Shown here piece after piece: positions 18,195-27,396 of a stretch of DNA of 64,000 nt. The DNA lies in the NCBI GenBank assembly GCA_963835085.1, contig CAWIED010000001.1, forward strand, positions 310,001 through 374,000, in the 5' to 3' direction. Source of the DNA: JBDIAG01 sp963835085. Lineage in GTDB: Bacteria; Actinomycetota; Actinomycetes; Actinomycetales; CAWJMD01. Under the pieces are notes generated by a model. It had not been told where the DNA came from. It made no database searches and saw only the letters and a list, made by a program, of their open reading frames with translations. The number at the start of each line of letters is the position of its first letter. Position 1 is the stretch's first letter. The translations under genes and the position numbers were made by a program.

Positions 18195-18588
18195 ATGTCA
18201 GGCGACCACGGAGCGGGGAGGGGCGGGCGTCGTTTCTGCTTCTCTGGGGCATGGGCTGCCGCAGTGCTGTTCGTTATTGCATTTGATTTGGATCTACTAC
18301 ATCTCAGGGTTCTTTTCCTTTTTCAATCCCCGCTCCTGGACGCCGCTCATCTGCGAAGACGGCTCTCCCGTCATCATCAACCAGGAAAAGCGGCAGTATA
18401 CCTGTGGGCCACCTAGCGCTGCGTCACCCGGATTTGTTCTACCCTCAGGTGAACCAATCAAGTATGGGTACGATTCGCGATTGGCTGGATATACTTTTGT
18501 GCCGATTCCTAATATTCGTCCGAGCAGTCAACGTCCTCGTGTACCAGCGTTACGCAGAGATCCAGTCGCCCTGTTGTCTACCACGTGA
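18195..18588 (+). pseudogene. Broken small membrane protein gene
   Basis: ATG 18195 has a good ribosome site (AAAGGGGGTG, about 10 bases upstream) and reads MSGDHGAGRGGRRFCFSG followed by a hydrophobic run AWAAAVLFVIAFDLDLL. From about 18290 the natural continuation lies in another frame: WIYYISGFFSFFNPRSWTP, CEDGSPVIINQEKRQYTCG and LAGYTFVPIPN, ending at 18588. A third frame shows CRFLIFVRAVNVLVYQRYAE. The AT-richer composition matches the Rhs-linked genes. No family recognised; one or two frameshifts make it probably non-functional. Confidence 0.4.
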
Positions 18589-18831
18589 CATGACGACATC
18601 GGGCCATTCGTGCCCTGAAGCGCCTTAGGATTGATGTTTGTTCCAGGTGAATCGAGCAGGGATATGCGTTATGTCCAGGGCTGTCCGTCTGACAAGGGGG
18701 GCCGCCGAGATGCTGCATCGCATATAGAGATCCGTTTACCAAGATATACGCGTCAACGGAGTGAATACTCGCTCACCGTTCTCCACAGCAAGAGGATTGT
18801 CCTTACCACTTCTTTGGCCGCAGGGTGCGCA

Positions 18832-19269
18832 GGGGGATACGCCGCGGACGGCACCATCGAATGGCTTCAGCCCCGGGTGTGGCGCTCAACTGGGTGCCAA
18901 CTGCGGGGGATAGGCCGCGGACGGCACCATCGAATGGCTTCAGCCCCGGGTGTGGCGCTCAACTGGGTGCCAACTGCGGGGGATAGGCCGCGGACGGCAC
19001 CATCGAATGGCTTCAGCCCCGGGTGTGGCGCTCAACTGGGTGCCAACTGCGGGGGATAGGCCGCGGACGGCACCATCGAATGGCTTCAGCCCCGGGTGTG
19101 GCGCTCAACTGGGTGCCAACTGCGGGGGATAGGCCGCGGACGGCACCATCGAATGGCTTCAGCCCCGGGTGTGGCGCTCAACTGGGTGCCAACTGCGGGG
19201 GATACGCCGCGGACGGCACCACCGAATGACTCCAACCCCTGCGGCGGTACTCAACCTGGTGCCAACCGC
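18832..19269. repeat. 73-bp tandem repeat (five near-identical copies plus degenerate sixth)
   Basis: Units begin at 18832, 18905, 18978, 19051, 19124 and 19197, each opening GGGGGATA(G/C)GCCGCGG and containing ACGGCACCATCGAATGG and GCCCCGGGTGTGGCGC. Copies 1-5 are virtually identical. Copy 6 is clearly diverged, and a further decayed piece follows (ACTTCGCCGCGAACGGCACC, about 19274-19293). The period is not a multiple of three and stops fall in each frame cycle, so it is not coding. There are no variable spacers, so it is not a CRISPR array. Confidence 0.95.
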
Positions 19270-19363
19270 GGCAACTTCGCCGCGAACGGCACCAATCAAC
19301 GACTCAGGTCCCTGACGGGTCGAGTCTGGCTTCGGCAGGGCTGTGAAAAGAGGGCGTTTCTGA

Positions 19364-19404
19364 CGCTATGGCGATGCCCCGCCGGACAGGGCATCGCCAT
19401 AGCG
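19364..19404. terminator. Strong 16-bp hairpin
   Basis: CGCTATGGCGATGCCC at 19364-19379 pairs perfectly with GGGCATCGCCATAGCG at 19389-19404 across a 9-base loop. There is no long U tract. Lies between the 73-bp repeats and the second minisatellite; could end transcription from the accessory island. Confidence 0.5.
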
Positions 19405-19931
19405 CAGGAATAGCCCCCCTGGCCTTCGACCCTCGAAACTCTCTTTGCGGAAGACCCGGGCAACTACGGCGTCCCATTGCCACGCTCCGTCTGCCTGTCG
19501 CCCGGCTGGGTTCGCTTGTCGCAGTGCTCGATCCGCCCGTCGCCCGACTATGCTCCTGCGTCGCCGGGCGCCCGCGGGTAGCTGAGCCGGTCCGGCGGCT
19601 GTCGAGGCCGCAGCAGTCGTCGTCCGGGGCCGCCCGCGGGTAGCTGAGCCGGTCCGGCGGCTGTCGGGGCCGCAGCAGTCGTCGCCGGGCGCCCGCGCGT
19701 AGCTGAGCCGGTCCACCTGTCGCCCGGGCATCATCGGCGGACCAGCCCCGCCTGTCGCTGGGCTATCTGGGTTAGGACCGGGGCTTCCTAACCCGCCGAA
19801 CACGCCCTGCGACGGCTCCCCACAGGTCGTGACCCCACACCAGACCAATGGACGACATGGGCGTCCGGCCGGGTTGCGCCTGGACCACAATCCGGTTCGG
19901 GTTGTCGGTGGCTCCAGATAGGCTCTGCGGC
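19405..19931. repeat. Non-coding region with a 59-62 bp tandem repeat
   Basis: Units containing GCCCGCG(G/C)GTAGCTGAGCCGG place TAGCTGAGCCGG at 19579, 19641 and 19700 (spacing 62 then 59), with GGCGGCTGTCG(A/G)GGCCGCAGC between the first pairs. CTGTCGCCCGG also recurs at about 19495, 19718 and, altered, at 19751. No credible gene before proS. Confidence 0.8.
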
Positions 19932-21713
19932 ATGCTTCGGATGTCCACGCTCTTTGTTCGAACCCTGCGCGACGACCCCGCCGACGCAGAGGTGCCGAGT
20001 CACCGACTGCTGGTGCGCGCGGGATACGTGCGCCGGGTGGCACCGGGCATCTACTCGTGGTTGCCGCTGGGCTGGAAGGTGTACCGCAACATCGAGCGCA
20101 TCGTCCGCGAGGAGATGGACGCCATCGGTGCGCAGGAGGTGCACTTTCCCGGGTTGCTGCCCCGCGAGCCCTATGAGGCCACCAATCGGTGGACGGAGTA
20201 CGGCGACACCTTGTTCCGGCTGCAAGACCGCAAGCACGTCGACATGCTGTTGGGGCCAACCCATGAGGAGATGTTCACCCTCATGGTCAAAGACCTGTAC
20301 TCCTCGTACAAAGACCTGCCGTTGTCGCTCTATCAGATCCAGATCAAGTACCGCGACGAAGCCCGGCCCCGGGCCGGCATTCTGCGCGGGCGTGAGTTCG
20401 TGATGAAGGACTCCTACTCCTTCGACGTCGACGACGCGGGGCTGCAGGCCTCCTACGACCTGCACCGCGACGCCTACGTGCGGCTCTTCGAGCGGCTGGG
20501 CGTCGATTACGTGGTCGTGCAGGCCATGTCAGGAGCCATGGGTGGCTCGGCCAGCGAGGAGTTCCTCACCCCCGCCGAGTTCGGCGAAGACACCTACGTC
20601 CGGTGCACCAACTGCGACTTCGCCGCCAACGTCGAGGCGGTCCGGGTGCCCACGCCCGCGGCGCTGCCGATCGACGACGCGGTGCCGGCCCACGTCGAGC
20701 AGACGCCCGACACCCCCACGATCGCAACGCTGGTCGATCACCTCAACGCAGCCTTCCCCCGAAACGACCGGCCGTGGCAAGCCGGAGACACTCTGAAGAA
20801 CGTGATCGTCATGCTCGTGCACCCTGACGGGCGCCGCGAGCCGCTGGCCATCGGTGTGCCGGGTGACCGCGAGGTGGACGACAAGCGGTTGGCTGCCCAG
20901 GTGGAGCCGGCCACGGTGGAGGCGTTCACGGAGGAGGACTTCGTCGCCAACCCCATGCTGGTCAAGGGCTACATCGGGCCCGGCGCGCTGGGTTCCACCC
21001 ACTCCACCGGCATCCGCTACCTGCTCGACCCGCGGGTCGTGGCCGGCACCCGGTGGGTGACCGGCGCCGACCAGCCCGGCTGCCACGTGCTCGACCTCAC
21101 GGCCGGACGAGACTTCGCCGCAGCCGGCGAGGAGGCGGGCGACGGTGTCATCGAGGCGGCCGAGGTACGCGACGGCGACGCCTGCCCCGTCTGTGGCCAC
21201 GCGCTGGAGACCGCGCGCGGCATCGAGATCGGCCACGTCTTTCAACTCGGCCGCAAGTACGCCGACGCGCTGGGGCTCAAGGTGCTCGACGAGAACGGCA
21301 AGCTCGTGACGGTCACCATGGGTTCCTACGGCGTCGGAGTCTCGCGCCTGGTGGCCGTGATCGCCGAGAACTCTCACGACGACAAGGGTCTGATCTGGCC
21401 GCGGGAGGTGGCTCCCGCCGAGGTGCACATCGTGGCCACCGGCAAAGATCAGGCCGTCTGGGCCGAAGCAGAGCGGCTTGCGGGTGAGCTCGAAGCGGCC
21501 GGCGTCAGCGTGCTGTTCGACGACCGCTGGAAGGCCAGCCCCGGCGTGAAGTTCGCCGACGCCGAACTGCTCGGCGTCCCGGTCATCGTCACCGTGGGCC
21601 GCAAGCTCGCGGACGGAGTGGTCGAGGTGCGCACCCGCGCGGACGACGAGCGGGCTGAGGTGCCGGTGTCCGACGCCGTGGGCGCCATCAGGCAAGCCGT
21701 CGAGGCCAGCTGA
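19932..21713 (+). CDS. proS: Prolyl-tRNA synthetase (bacterial type with editing insertion)
   Basis: 593 residues, class II synthetase charging tRNA-Pro. Class II motif 2 region is visible in YRDEARPRAGILRGREFVMKDSYSF-type sequence at about residues 140-165. Motif 1 is RAGYVRRVAPGIYSWLPLG near the N-terminus. The editing (INS) domain spans roughly 220-400 (QTPDTPTIATLVDHLN, VKGYIGPGALGS). A C-terminal anticodon-binding domain ends the chain. ATG 19932 (MLRMSTLFVRTLRDDP) is chosen; ATG 19941 is the alternative. It restarts the conserved actinobacterial backbone after the accessory island. Confidence 0.96.
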   Translation: MLRMSTLFVRTLRDDPADAEVPSHRLLVRAGYVRRVAPGIYSWLPLGWKVYRNIERIVREEMDAIGAQEVHFPGLLPREPYEATNRWTEYGDTLFRLQDRKHVDMLLGPTHEEMFTLMVKDLYSSYKDLPLSLYQIQIKYRDEARPRAGILRGREFVMKDSYSFDVDDAGLQASYDLHRDAYVRLFERLGVDYVVVQAMSGAMGGSASEEFLTPAEFGEDTYVRCTNCDFAANVEAVRVPTPAALPIDDAVPAHVEQTPDTPTIATLVDHLNAAFPRNDRPWQAGDTLKNVIVMLVHPDGRREPLAIGVPGDREVDDKRLAAQVEPATVEAFTEEDFVANPMLVKGYIGPGALGSTHSTGIRYLLDPRVVAGTRWVTGADQPGCHVLDLTAGRDFAAAGEEAGDGVIEAAEVRDGDACPVCGHALETARGIEIGHVFQLGRKYADALGLKVLDENGKLVTVTMGSYGVGVSRLVAVIAENSHDDKGLIWPREVAPAEVHIVATGKDQAVWAEAERLAGELEAAGVSVLFDDRWKASPGVKFADAELLGVPVIVTVGRKLADGVVEVRTRADDERAEVPVSDAVGAIRQAVEAS

Positions 21714-21765
21714 GACCGCGCCAACTGAACCGCGCCCAACTGAAACCCCCGGTGAAATGCGTCGA

Positions 21766-21798
21766 CCCGACCGGCGTTGAGCTTCAACGCTGGTCGGG
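21766..21798. terminator. Bidirectional terminator hairpin between proS and universal stress gene
   Basis: CCCGACCGGCGTTGA (21766-21780) pairs with TCAACGCTGGTCGGG (21784-21798) with one G-U type mismatch. It lies between two convergent genes. Confidence 0.6.
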
Positions 21799-21874
21799 CC
21801 GGCGACGATATTTCAGATCAGCTGCGACAGCTCAAGATCGAACGTGAGCTCCGTCGAGTCAGCACTCGACGGGG

Positions 21875-22765
21875 TCAGCGCACCACGACCACTGGCACGG
21901 GGGAGTGCCGCAGAATCTTCGTGCCGCTGCTGCCGAGGAAGACGCGTTCCAACAGCCCGGCCGGCGACGACCCCACGACGAGCACCTCGTCGCGCTCCCA
22001 GGCCAGGTTGTCGAGGGCCTCTGCCCAGCTTCGCCCCGAGGTCACTACGGCGTCGGTGTCGGCAGGCAGTTCGCCGGCCTCGCTCAATTGGGCCAGGGCC
22101 AGCGCCTGAGCCGTGTGCGACTGCTCGACCCAACCCCGCAGTACGAGGTCTTCAGCTTCGAGGCCGACCTCGGGGGGATACATCGTGCGCCCTCGCACGG
22201 CGAAGGTCGCCACGCGTAGCGAAGCTCCCACCTCCACACACAGCTGGGCCGTGCGTTCCAAGGTGCGCTGCGACACGGCATCCCCCCGGAAGGCGCAGGT
22301 GGCCCGGCTGATCCGTCCGCTCGAGGCCGCCCGGTAGCCGCGGGTGGCTACCGCGATGGGCACGGGCGAGGAGTGCAGCAGCCGGTCGGCCGTGGACGAC
22401 AGGTGCACATGCCCGTAGGGGCCGTCCTGACCGGAGCCGATCACGATCATGACCGCCTCGGCCGCCTGGGCCTGTTCGGTGAGGGTGGCCGGCACCGAGC
22501 GTCCGGGAACGGCCGTCGCCTGGACCTTGACGTCTGGGCATACCTCGCGGGCCAGGGCCAGGGCTTCGTCGACCGAACGCCGGCCCGTCTCCTGTGACCA
22601 GGCTTCGTATTCGCGGTCGGTGTGGCCGGCCACCGGAGTGGGCCACGGCGCCGGGATGACGCTCACGAGGAGTAGATCTTGCGAGGCAGACCTGGCAAGG
22701 GCGGCCGAGTATTCCAGAGTCGCGCGGTTGTCGTGGTAGCAGGAGCAGCCGACGAGCAGTGTCAT
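21875..22765 (-). CDS. Universal stress protein, tandem two-domain
   Basis: 296 residues made of two UspA-like domains. The first ends with the nucleotide-binding pattern IVIGSGQDGPYGHVHLSSTADRLLHSSPVPIAVA; the second ends with VLVVGSSPAGLLERVFLGSSGTKILRHSPVPVVVV. Both keep the G-x2-G-x9-G(S/T)-like loop and so probably bind ATP. The ATG overlaps the permease stop by four bases (22762-22765), so it is co-translated after the permease. Such pairs often imply a regulatory or stress-linked role for the transporter; that is inference. Confidence 0.88.
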   Translation of the reverse strand: MTLLVGCSCYHDNRATLEYSAALARSASQDLLLVSVIPAPWPTPVAGHTDREYEAWSQETGRRSVDEALALAREVCPDVKVQATAVPGRSVPATLTEQAQAAEAVMIVIGSGQDGPYGHVHLSSTADRLLHSSPVPIAVATRGYRAASSGRISRATCAFRGDAVSQRTLERTAQLCVEVGASLRVATFAVRGRTMYPPEVGLEAEDLVLRGWVEQSHTAQALALAQLSEAGELPADTDAVVTSGRSWAEALDNLAWERDEVLVVGSSPAGLLERVFLGSSGTKILRHSPVPVVVVR

Positions 22766-24216
22766 GGGACGAGGTCGCTTTCGGTCGCAGTTTCACCCAA
22801 GCGCGAACGATGCCGGGCGAACAGGAAGTAGTAGGCCAGCACGACGACCACCCAGACCGCAAAGACTGCCCAGGTGATTGGTGCCAGGCCAGACAGCACA
22901 TAGATACAGACCACAACGGTGAGAATCGGCGTCACGGGATAGCCGGGCACCTTGAAAGGACGGCGCAGGTCGGGCCGGGTGCGCCGGAGCACCAGCACGC
23001 CGATTGCCACGACGATGAAAGCCATGAGAGTGCCGATAGACACTGTGTCCCACAGGTAGCCGGCCGGCACGAAGCCCGCAATGATCGCCACGATGATGCC
23101 GACGGTCACGGTGTTGAATCGCGGCGTGAGCGTCCTCGGGTTCACCTGGGCGAAGCGGTCGGGCAGCATTCCGTCGCGACCCATCGCGAAGAGAATGCGG
23201 GTTTGGCCGTACAAGGTCACGAGGGTCACCGAGAAGATCGAGATCACAGCGCCGGCGGCAAGAATGGTGCCGGGAATGGGCGATCCGGTGATCTTCTCCA
23301 TGATCACTGACAACCCGGCGCTCTGCTGCTCCGGCGACGAGAACGCGGCCAGAGGCTGGGCGCCTACGCCCGCGACCGCCACCAGCACATAGACCGTGAC
23401 AACCACCGCGAGGGCTCCCATGATCGCGATAGGCAGCGCCCGCTGCGGGTTCTTCACCTCCTCGCCGGCTGTCGAGACCGCATCGAGGCCGATGAAGGAG
23501 AAGAAGATCGTGCCCGCCGCCGCCGTGATGCCGGCCGAGCCTGCCGCCCAGAAGTGGTCGAACCGATCGGCCTGGAACGCCGTGAACCCGATGACGGCGA
23601 ACAGGCACAACACGCTGAGCTTGATGAGCACCATGATCGTGTTGAGCTTGGCCGACTCGCTGGCCCCGCGAACGAGCAGCAGCGTGCACAGGCCTACCAA
23701 CACCACGGCCGGCAGATTGATCAAGCCAGACTTGTCGCCCTCGAAGGGAATCGGCGAATACGACAGGGCGTCGGGCAGGCTCACACCTATCGTCTTACTG
23801 AGCAGCTCGTTGAAGTAGCCGCTCCAGCCCACGGCGACAGCGCTGGAGGACACCCCGTATTCGAGCAGGACGCAGGCGGCGATGATCATGGCCACGAATT
23901 CACCGAGCGCGTGGTACGCGTAGGAGTACGTCGATCCACTGACCGGAATAGCGCCTGCCATCTCCGCGTAGTTGATAGCCGAGAGCCCGGCTGCCAATCC
24001 GGCCAGCAGGAACGACACGATGACCGCGGGCCCGGCTTTAGGGACCGACTCCGGGAGTACGAAGAAGATACCGGTACCCACTGTGGCGCCGACGCCGAAC
24101 ATCATCAGTTGGAAGGTGCCGATCGTGCGCTTGAGATCGGGACCGCCATGGTGATGATCGACCGCGTCACTAGCGATCGGCTTCTTACGGGTTAGTTGTT
24201 CGCGAAGGCTTGCCAC
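22762..24216 (-). CDS. APC-superfamily amino acid permease
   Basis: 484 residues with 12 predicted transmembrane helices. The first helix carries the APC signature GVGATVGTGIFFVLPESV; helix 6 region has FFSFIGLDAVSTAGEEVKNPQRALP. This is the cationic amino acid transporter (CAT/YfnA-like) group. The N-terminal cytosolic segment has HHHGG. It is first in a two-gene minus-strand unit with the universal stress protein. Substrate is likely a cationic or branched amino acid and cannot be fixed from sequence. Confidence 0.88.
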   Translation of the reverse strand: MASLREQLTRKKPIASDAVDHHHGGPDLKRTIGTFQLMMFGVGATVGTGIFFVLPESVPKAGPAVIVSFLLAGLAAGLSAINYAEMAGAIPVSGSTYSYAYHALGEFVAMIIAACVLLEYGVSSSAVAVGWSGYFNELLSKTIGVSLPDALSYSPIPFEGDKSGLINLPAVVLVGLCTLLLVRGASESAKLNTIMVLIKLSVLCLFAVIGFTAFQADRFDHFWAAGSAGITAAAGTIFFSFIGLDAVSTAGEEVKNPQRALPIAIMGALAVVVTVYVLVAVAGVGAQPLAAFSSPEQQSAGLSVIMEKITGSPIPGTILAAGAVISIFSVTLVTLYGQTRILFAMGRDGMLPDRFAQVNPRTLTPRFNTVTVGIIVAIIAGFVPAGYLWDTVSIGTLMAFIVVAIGVLVLRRTRPDLRRPFKVPGYPVTPILTVVVCIYVLSGLAPITWAVFAVWVVVVLAYYFLFARHRSRLGETATESDLVP

Positions 24217-24353
24217 GGCTGGGACCTCTTCCGACGATGAATTGGCTCACCGTAGCCCTAGCCAATGGCCTCGCGGAAGCCGCTCAAGAGCCGTACCGTC
24301 CCGATTTCATAACGAAGTCGAAGAATCGGTGTGCCGAACGCGGTGGGGTGGCT

Positions 24354-25322
24354 TCAGCGACCCGGTAGCGCCACGAGACCCGTCCAGGCAGCCTGGGCGG
24401 CCGCGCCGTCGCGCAGTACTAGTTGGCCCAGGGCGCGGCCGGGCTTGTTGCCCGTGGACAACAGTGCGCTCGCTGCCCGGGCGCAGGCGGCCTCCAGCCT
24501 GCCGCAGGCCTGGCGGGCGACGGTCGCATCGCCCGGACGCGTCACCGCGTAGGCCGCCGGTGCCGCAGGGACCTCGAGCCGGGCGGTGCCGGCCAGGGCG
24601 CGTACCTGCAGCGAACGCTGTGTGTGCAGTTGCATCCGGGTTACCGCCTGGGCTTGCTCCGGCCCGTTCAATGCTGCGGCGTACGGCCCGTACGCGTACC
24701 CGGCCGCGTCGTCGGCGGCGATCAGGGCCAGCACTGCCGTACTGACCCCGTCCGGCGAGGGCGCGGTCAAGCCGGCCGGCGATGCAGGCGGGGCGGGCGG
24801 GGTGCTGCTGCGCCGGCCCGGGACCAGGGTGGAGCCGGCTTGCAGACAGCAGCAGGCGATGCTGACGAAGAGCGCGGCCAGCCGGCCCGAAAGCTCGTCC
24901 AGGCCGGTGAGCAAGGTGGTTGCGGCGGCCGCCTCGGCATTGGCGAGCCCGATGGGATCGAGCTCCGGCGCCGTAGTGGTGGCGGGTGTGGGCCAGCCGC
25001 TCGGGGTGGGCGACGCCGACGGAACCGGCCCGGGGATCGGGCCCAGCGCCCTGAGATGGGTGGCATGAGCCGCGGCCACCTGCGCGGCCAGGTTCTGTGC
25101 CGGGGGATGAGACGCGATCTGCCCGGCCTGTGCCTGCAGGGTGGTGATCAGACCTACCGCGGCGAAGCGGGCCAGGTCGTCGCGGGTCAATGTCGGTGGC
25201 GTGGGTGAGGCAGCGTCGTCGAGTCGTACCTGACGCCAGTTGACCCCGCAGCCCGTGAGCGCGCCGAGCGCCAGCGCGGCCCCGGCGCCCAGCACTATGC
25301 GGCGGTTCGGGGTGGCAGGCAT
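24354..25322 (-). CDS. Ferritin-like DUF4439 lipoprotein
   Basis: 322 residues. The N-terminus (NRRIVLGAGAALALGALTGC) combines twin Arg, a hydrophobic run and an LTGC lipobox, so it is probably a lipid-anchored exported protein, possibly through Tat. The C-terminal part (about 185-320) is Ala-rich helical with DDAAGYAYGPYAAALNG and QRSLQVRALAGTARL, resembling the ferritin-like DUF4439 domain found next to rimP in actinobacteria. It is divergent from rimP with 340 bases between the starts. Function unknown. Confidence 0.75.
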   Translation of the reverse strand: MPATPNRRIVLGAGAALALGALTGCGVNWRQVRLDDAASPTPPTLTRDDLARFAAVGLITTLQAQAGQIASHPPAQNLAAQVAAAHATHLRALGPIPGPVPSASPTPSGWPTPATTTAPELDPIGLANAEAAAATTLLTGLDELSGRLAALFVSIACCCLQAGSTLVPGRRSSTPPAPPASPAGLTAPSPDGVSTAVLALIAADDAAGYAYGPYAAALNGPEQAQAVTRMQLHTQRSLQVRALAGTARLEVPAAPAAYAVTRPGDATVARQACGRLEAACARAASALLSTGNKPGRALGQLVLRDGAAAQAAWTGLVALPGR

Positions 25323-25662
25323 CCGCCGATTCTAAGGTGTGCACGGCTGCTGACTTTCTGCGCGAGACGCCGGAGGGCTGGACCGCACTAGGTCGACTCG
25401 TCACGTTGTTCGCCCGGGTGTCGCCAAGTTGGCCACGGGTAGGCGAAGAACGTGACAGGTGGACGTGGGGATCGTGTCGAATCCGGGACCCGAACGAGAC
25501 TCGCCACGCCCCGGCTGGGCCGCCGATTCGGACATCGTCCCTCTCAACAGTTATCGTGCTGCGGCACGGTCTCGACTGCCGAGGTCGATGCCCGCTCACC
25601 GCTCACCTGCGGCCAGGGCGGCACCGATGGCGTCGTAACAACTGGACAAAGGAGGCATCCCG
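25323..25662. other. Divergent promoter region between the DUF4439 gene and rimP
   Basis: 340 bases with no credible gene. A strong ribosome site (AAAGGAGG, about 25639-25655) precedes the rimP ATG. Promoters for both directions should lie here. Confidence 0.5.
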
Positions 25663-26268
25663 ATGGCCCACAACGCGAGGGCACCGGAGTCTTCCCGGGT
25701 CGCAGCGGTGATCGCCGATCCGGTGGCCCGAGCGGGTCTCGTCCTTGAGCGGGTGCAGGTCACTCCGGCCGGTAAGCGCCGGGTGGTGCGGGTGGTCGTC
25801 GACCTGCCCGACGACGAGACCGGCAGCCTCGACCTCGACCGCATCGCAGACGTCTCACGCGTGATCGATCAGGCCATGGATGCCGCCGAGCCCTTCGGCC
25901 AGTCTCCGTACGTGCTCGAGGTGAGCTCGCCCGGGGTGTCGCGCCCGCTCACGGAGCGCCGGCACTGGGCGCGAGCCCGGGGCCGGCTCGTCAGCGTCGC
26001 CGTGGCGGGAAGTGCCCTGACCGGCCGGGTCAGCGTCGTCGATGACGAGGGCGTCGTGCTCGTGGTGGACGAGAGCGATCGGCAAGTGCGCTGGGCCGAC
26101 CTGGGCACCGGACGGGTGCAGGTGGAGTTCTCTCATCACGATGAGCTCAATCCAGATGAGCTCGACCCAGATGAGCTCGACCCAGTTGAGCCCGGTGACG
26201 CCAGCCTGGATGAGGCCGGCCTTGACGACGATGACAGCGGGGCGCAGGCCCCCGACGAGGAGGACTGA
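25663..26268 (+). CDS. rimP: Ribosome maturation factor RimP
   Basis: 201 residues. RimP binds the 30S subunit during assembly. The N-terminal domain shows GLVLERVQVTPAGKRRVVRVVVD and VSRVIDQAMDAAEPF with YVLEVSSPGVSRPLTE, the family core. The C-terminal SH3-like barrel is followed by an acidic tail with the repeated NPDELDPDELDPVE pattern (about residues 160-180), encoded by a short tandem DNA repeat around 26145-26185. First gene of the rimP-nusA-ylxR-infB block. Confidence 0.93.
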   Translation: MAHNARAPESSRVAAVIADPVARAGLVLERVQVTPAGKRRVVRVVVDLPDDETGSLDLDRIADVSRVIDQAMDAAEPFGQSPYVLEVSSPGVSRPLTERRHWARARGRLVSVAVAGSALTGRVSVVDDEGVVLVVDESDRQVRWADLGTGRVQVEFSHHDELNPDELDPDELDPVEPGDASLDEAGLDDDDSGAQAPDEED

Positions 26269-26269
26269 C

Positions 26270-27244
26270 GTGGACATCGATCTGGCCGCACTGCGGATGT
26301 TGGAGCGCGAGAAGGAAGTGCCCTTCGACGTGCTCGTGCGCGCCATCGAGGCCGCGCTGCTCACCGCCTACGAGCGCACTCCCGGCGCCATGCCCAGGGC
26401 GCGCGTGGAACTCGACCGCAAGTCGGGGCACGTGGTCGTCTGGGCCAGCGAGCAGGACGACGAGGGCAACGTGCTGGGGGAATACGACGACACCCCGACC
26501 GGGTTCGGACGGATCGCCGCCACCACGGCCAAGCAGGTCATCATCCAGCGGCTGCGCGACCTCGAGGACGAGCAGGTGCTCGGTGACTTCCGCAACCGTG
26601 AGGGCGACGTGGTCTCCGGCGTCATCCAGCAGGGCCCCGACAAGCGCATGGTGCATGTCGATCTCGGCAGTGTCGAGGCCGTGTTGCCACTGCAGGAACA
26701 GGTTCCGGGTGAGGTCTATGAACACGGCGCTCGCTTGCGCGTGCTCGTGGTGGCCGTGCGCAAGGGCCTCAAGGGGCCCTCGATCACCGTCAGCCGCACC
26801 CATCCCAACCTCGTCCGGCGTCTGTTCGAGCTCGAGGTGCCCGAGGTGGCCGACGGCAGCGTCACGATCGCCGCGCTCTCGCGAGAGGCCGGGCATCGCA
26901 CCAAGATGGCCGTGGCCACCACTGTGCCCGGGCTCAACGCCAAAGGCGCCTGCATCGGCCCGATGGGTCAGCGGGTGCGTGCGGTGATGACGGAGTTGCA
27001 CGGCGAGAAGATCGACATCGTCGATTTCGACGAGGACCCCGCGACCTTCGTGGCGCAGGCGCTGAGCCCGGCCAAAGTGGTGCGGGTAGACGTGGTCGAC
27101 GCCGCGGCCCGGGCGGCTCGCGTGATCGTGCCCGACTACCAACTGTCGTTGGCGATCGGCAAGGAGGGCCAGAACGCCCGCCTGGCCAACAAGCTGACGG
27201 GCTGGCGCATCGACATCCAGCCCGACACCGCCGAACGGCCCTAA
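26270..27244 (+). CDS. nusA: Transcription termination/antitermination factor NusA
   Basis: 324 residues from GTG 26270, one base after the rimP stop. Domain order: N-terminal RNA polymerase-binding domain (MDIDLAALRMLEREKEVP start), S1 domain (about 110-180), and two KH domains (KGACIGPMGQRVRAVMTELHGEKIDIV and SLAIGKEGQNARLANKLTGWRIDI). It lacks the C-terminal acidic repeats of E. coli NusA, as usual in actinobacteria. Modulates pausing, termination and rRNA antitermination. Confidence 0.95.
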   Translation: MDIDLAALRMLEREKEVPFDVLVRAIEAALLTAYERTPGAMPRARVELDRKSGHVVVWASEQDDEGNVLGEYDDTPTGFGRIAATTAKQVIIQRLRDLEDEQVLGDFRNREGDVVSGVIQQGPDKRMVHVDLGSVEAVLPLQEQVPGEVYEHGARLRVLVVAVRKGLKGPSITVSRTHPNLVRRLFELEVPEVADGSVTIAALSREAGHRTKMAVATTVPGLNAKGACIGPMGQRVRAVMTELHGEKIDIVDFDEDPATFVAQALSPAKVVRVDVVDAAARAARVIVPDYQLSLAIGKEGQNARLANKLTGWRIDIQPDTAERP

Positions 27245-27396
27245 GCCCGCCCTAAGCCGGGAGAAATGTGCCTGATGTGGGCGGCTTGCCTGGCCCGACA
27301 GTGGTAGGTCGGCTGGTCGGGTAGAGTTGTACGGCTGGGCGTCCCGCCCGGAGACGCGCCCCCACGTGTGTAATCCGCAAAACCGGAGGTGTCGGC

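Noticed and set aside
18832..19269. CRISPR array
   Set aside because: The 73-bp repeats follow each other without unique spacers and no cas genes are present.
18950..19413. Repeat-containing protein (MWRSTGCQLRG...) from the 73-bp array
   Set aside because: The period is not a multiple of 3, so the apparent frames are cyclic translations of non-coding repeats.
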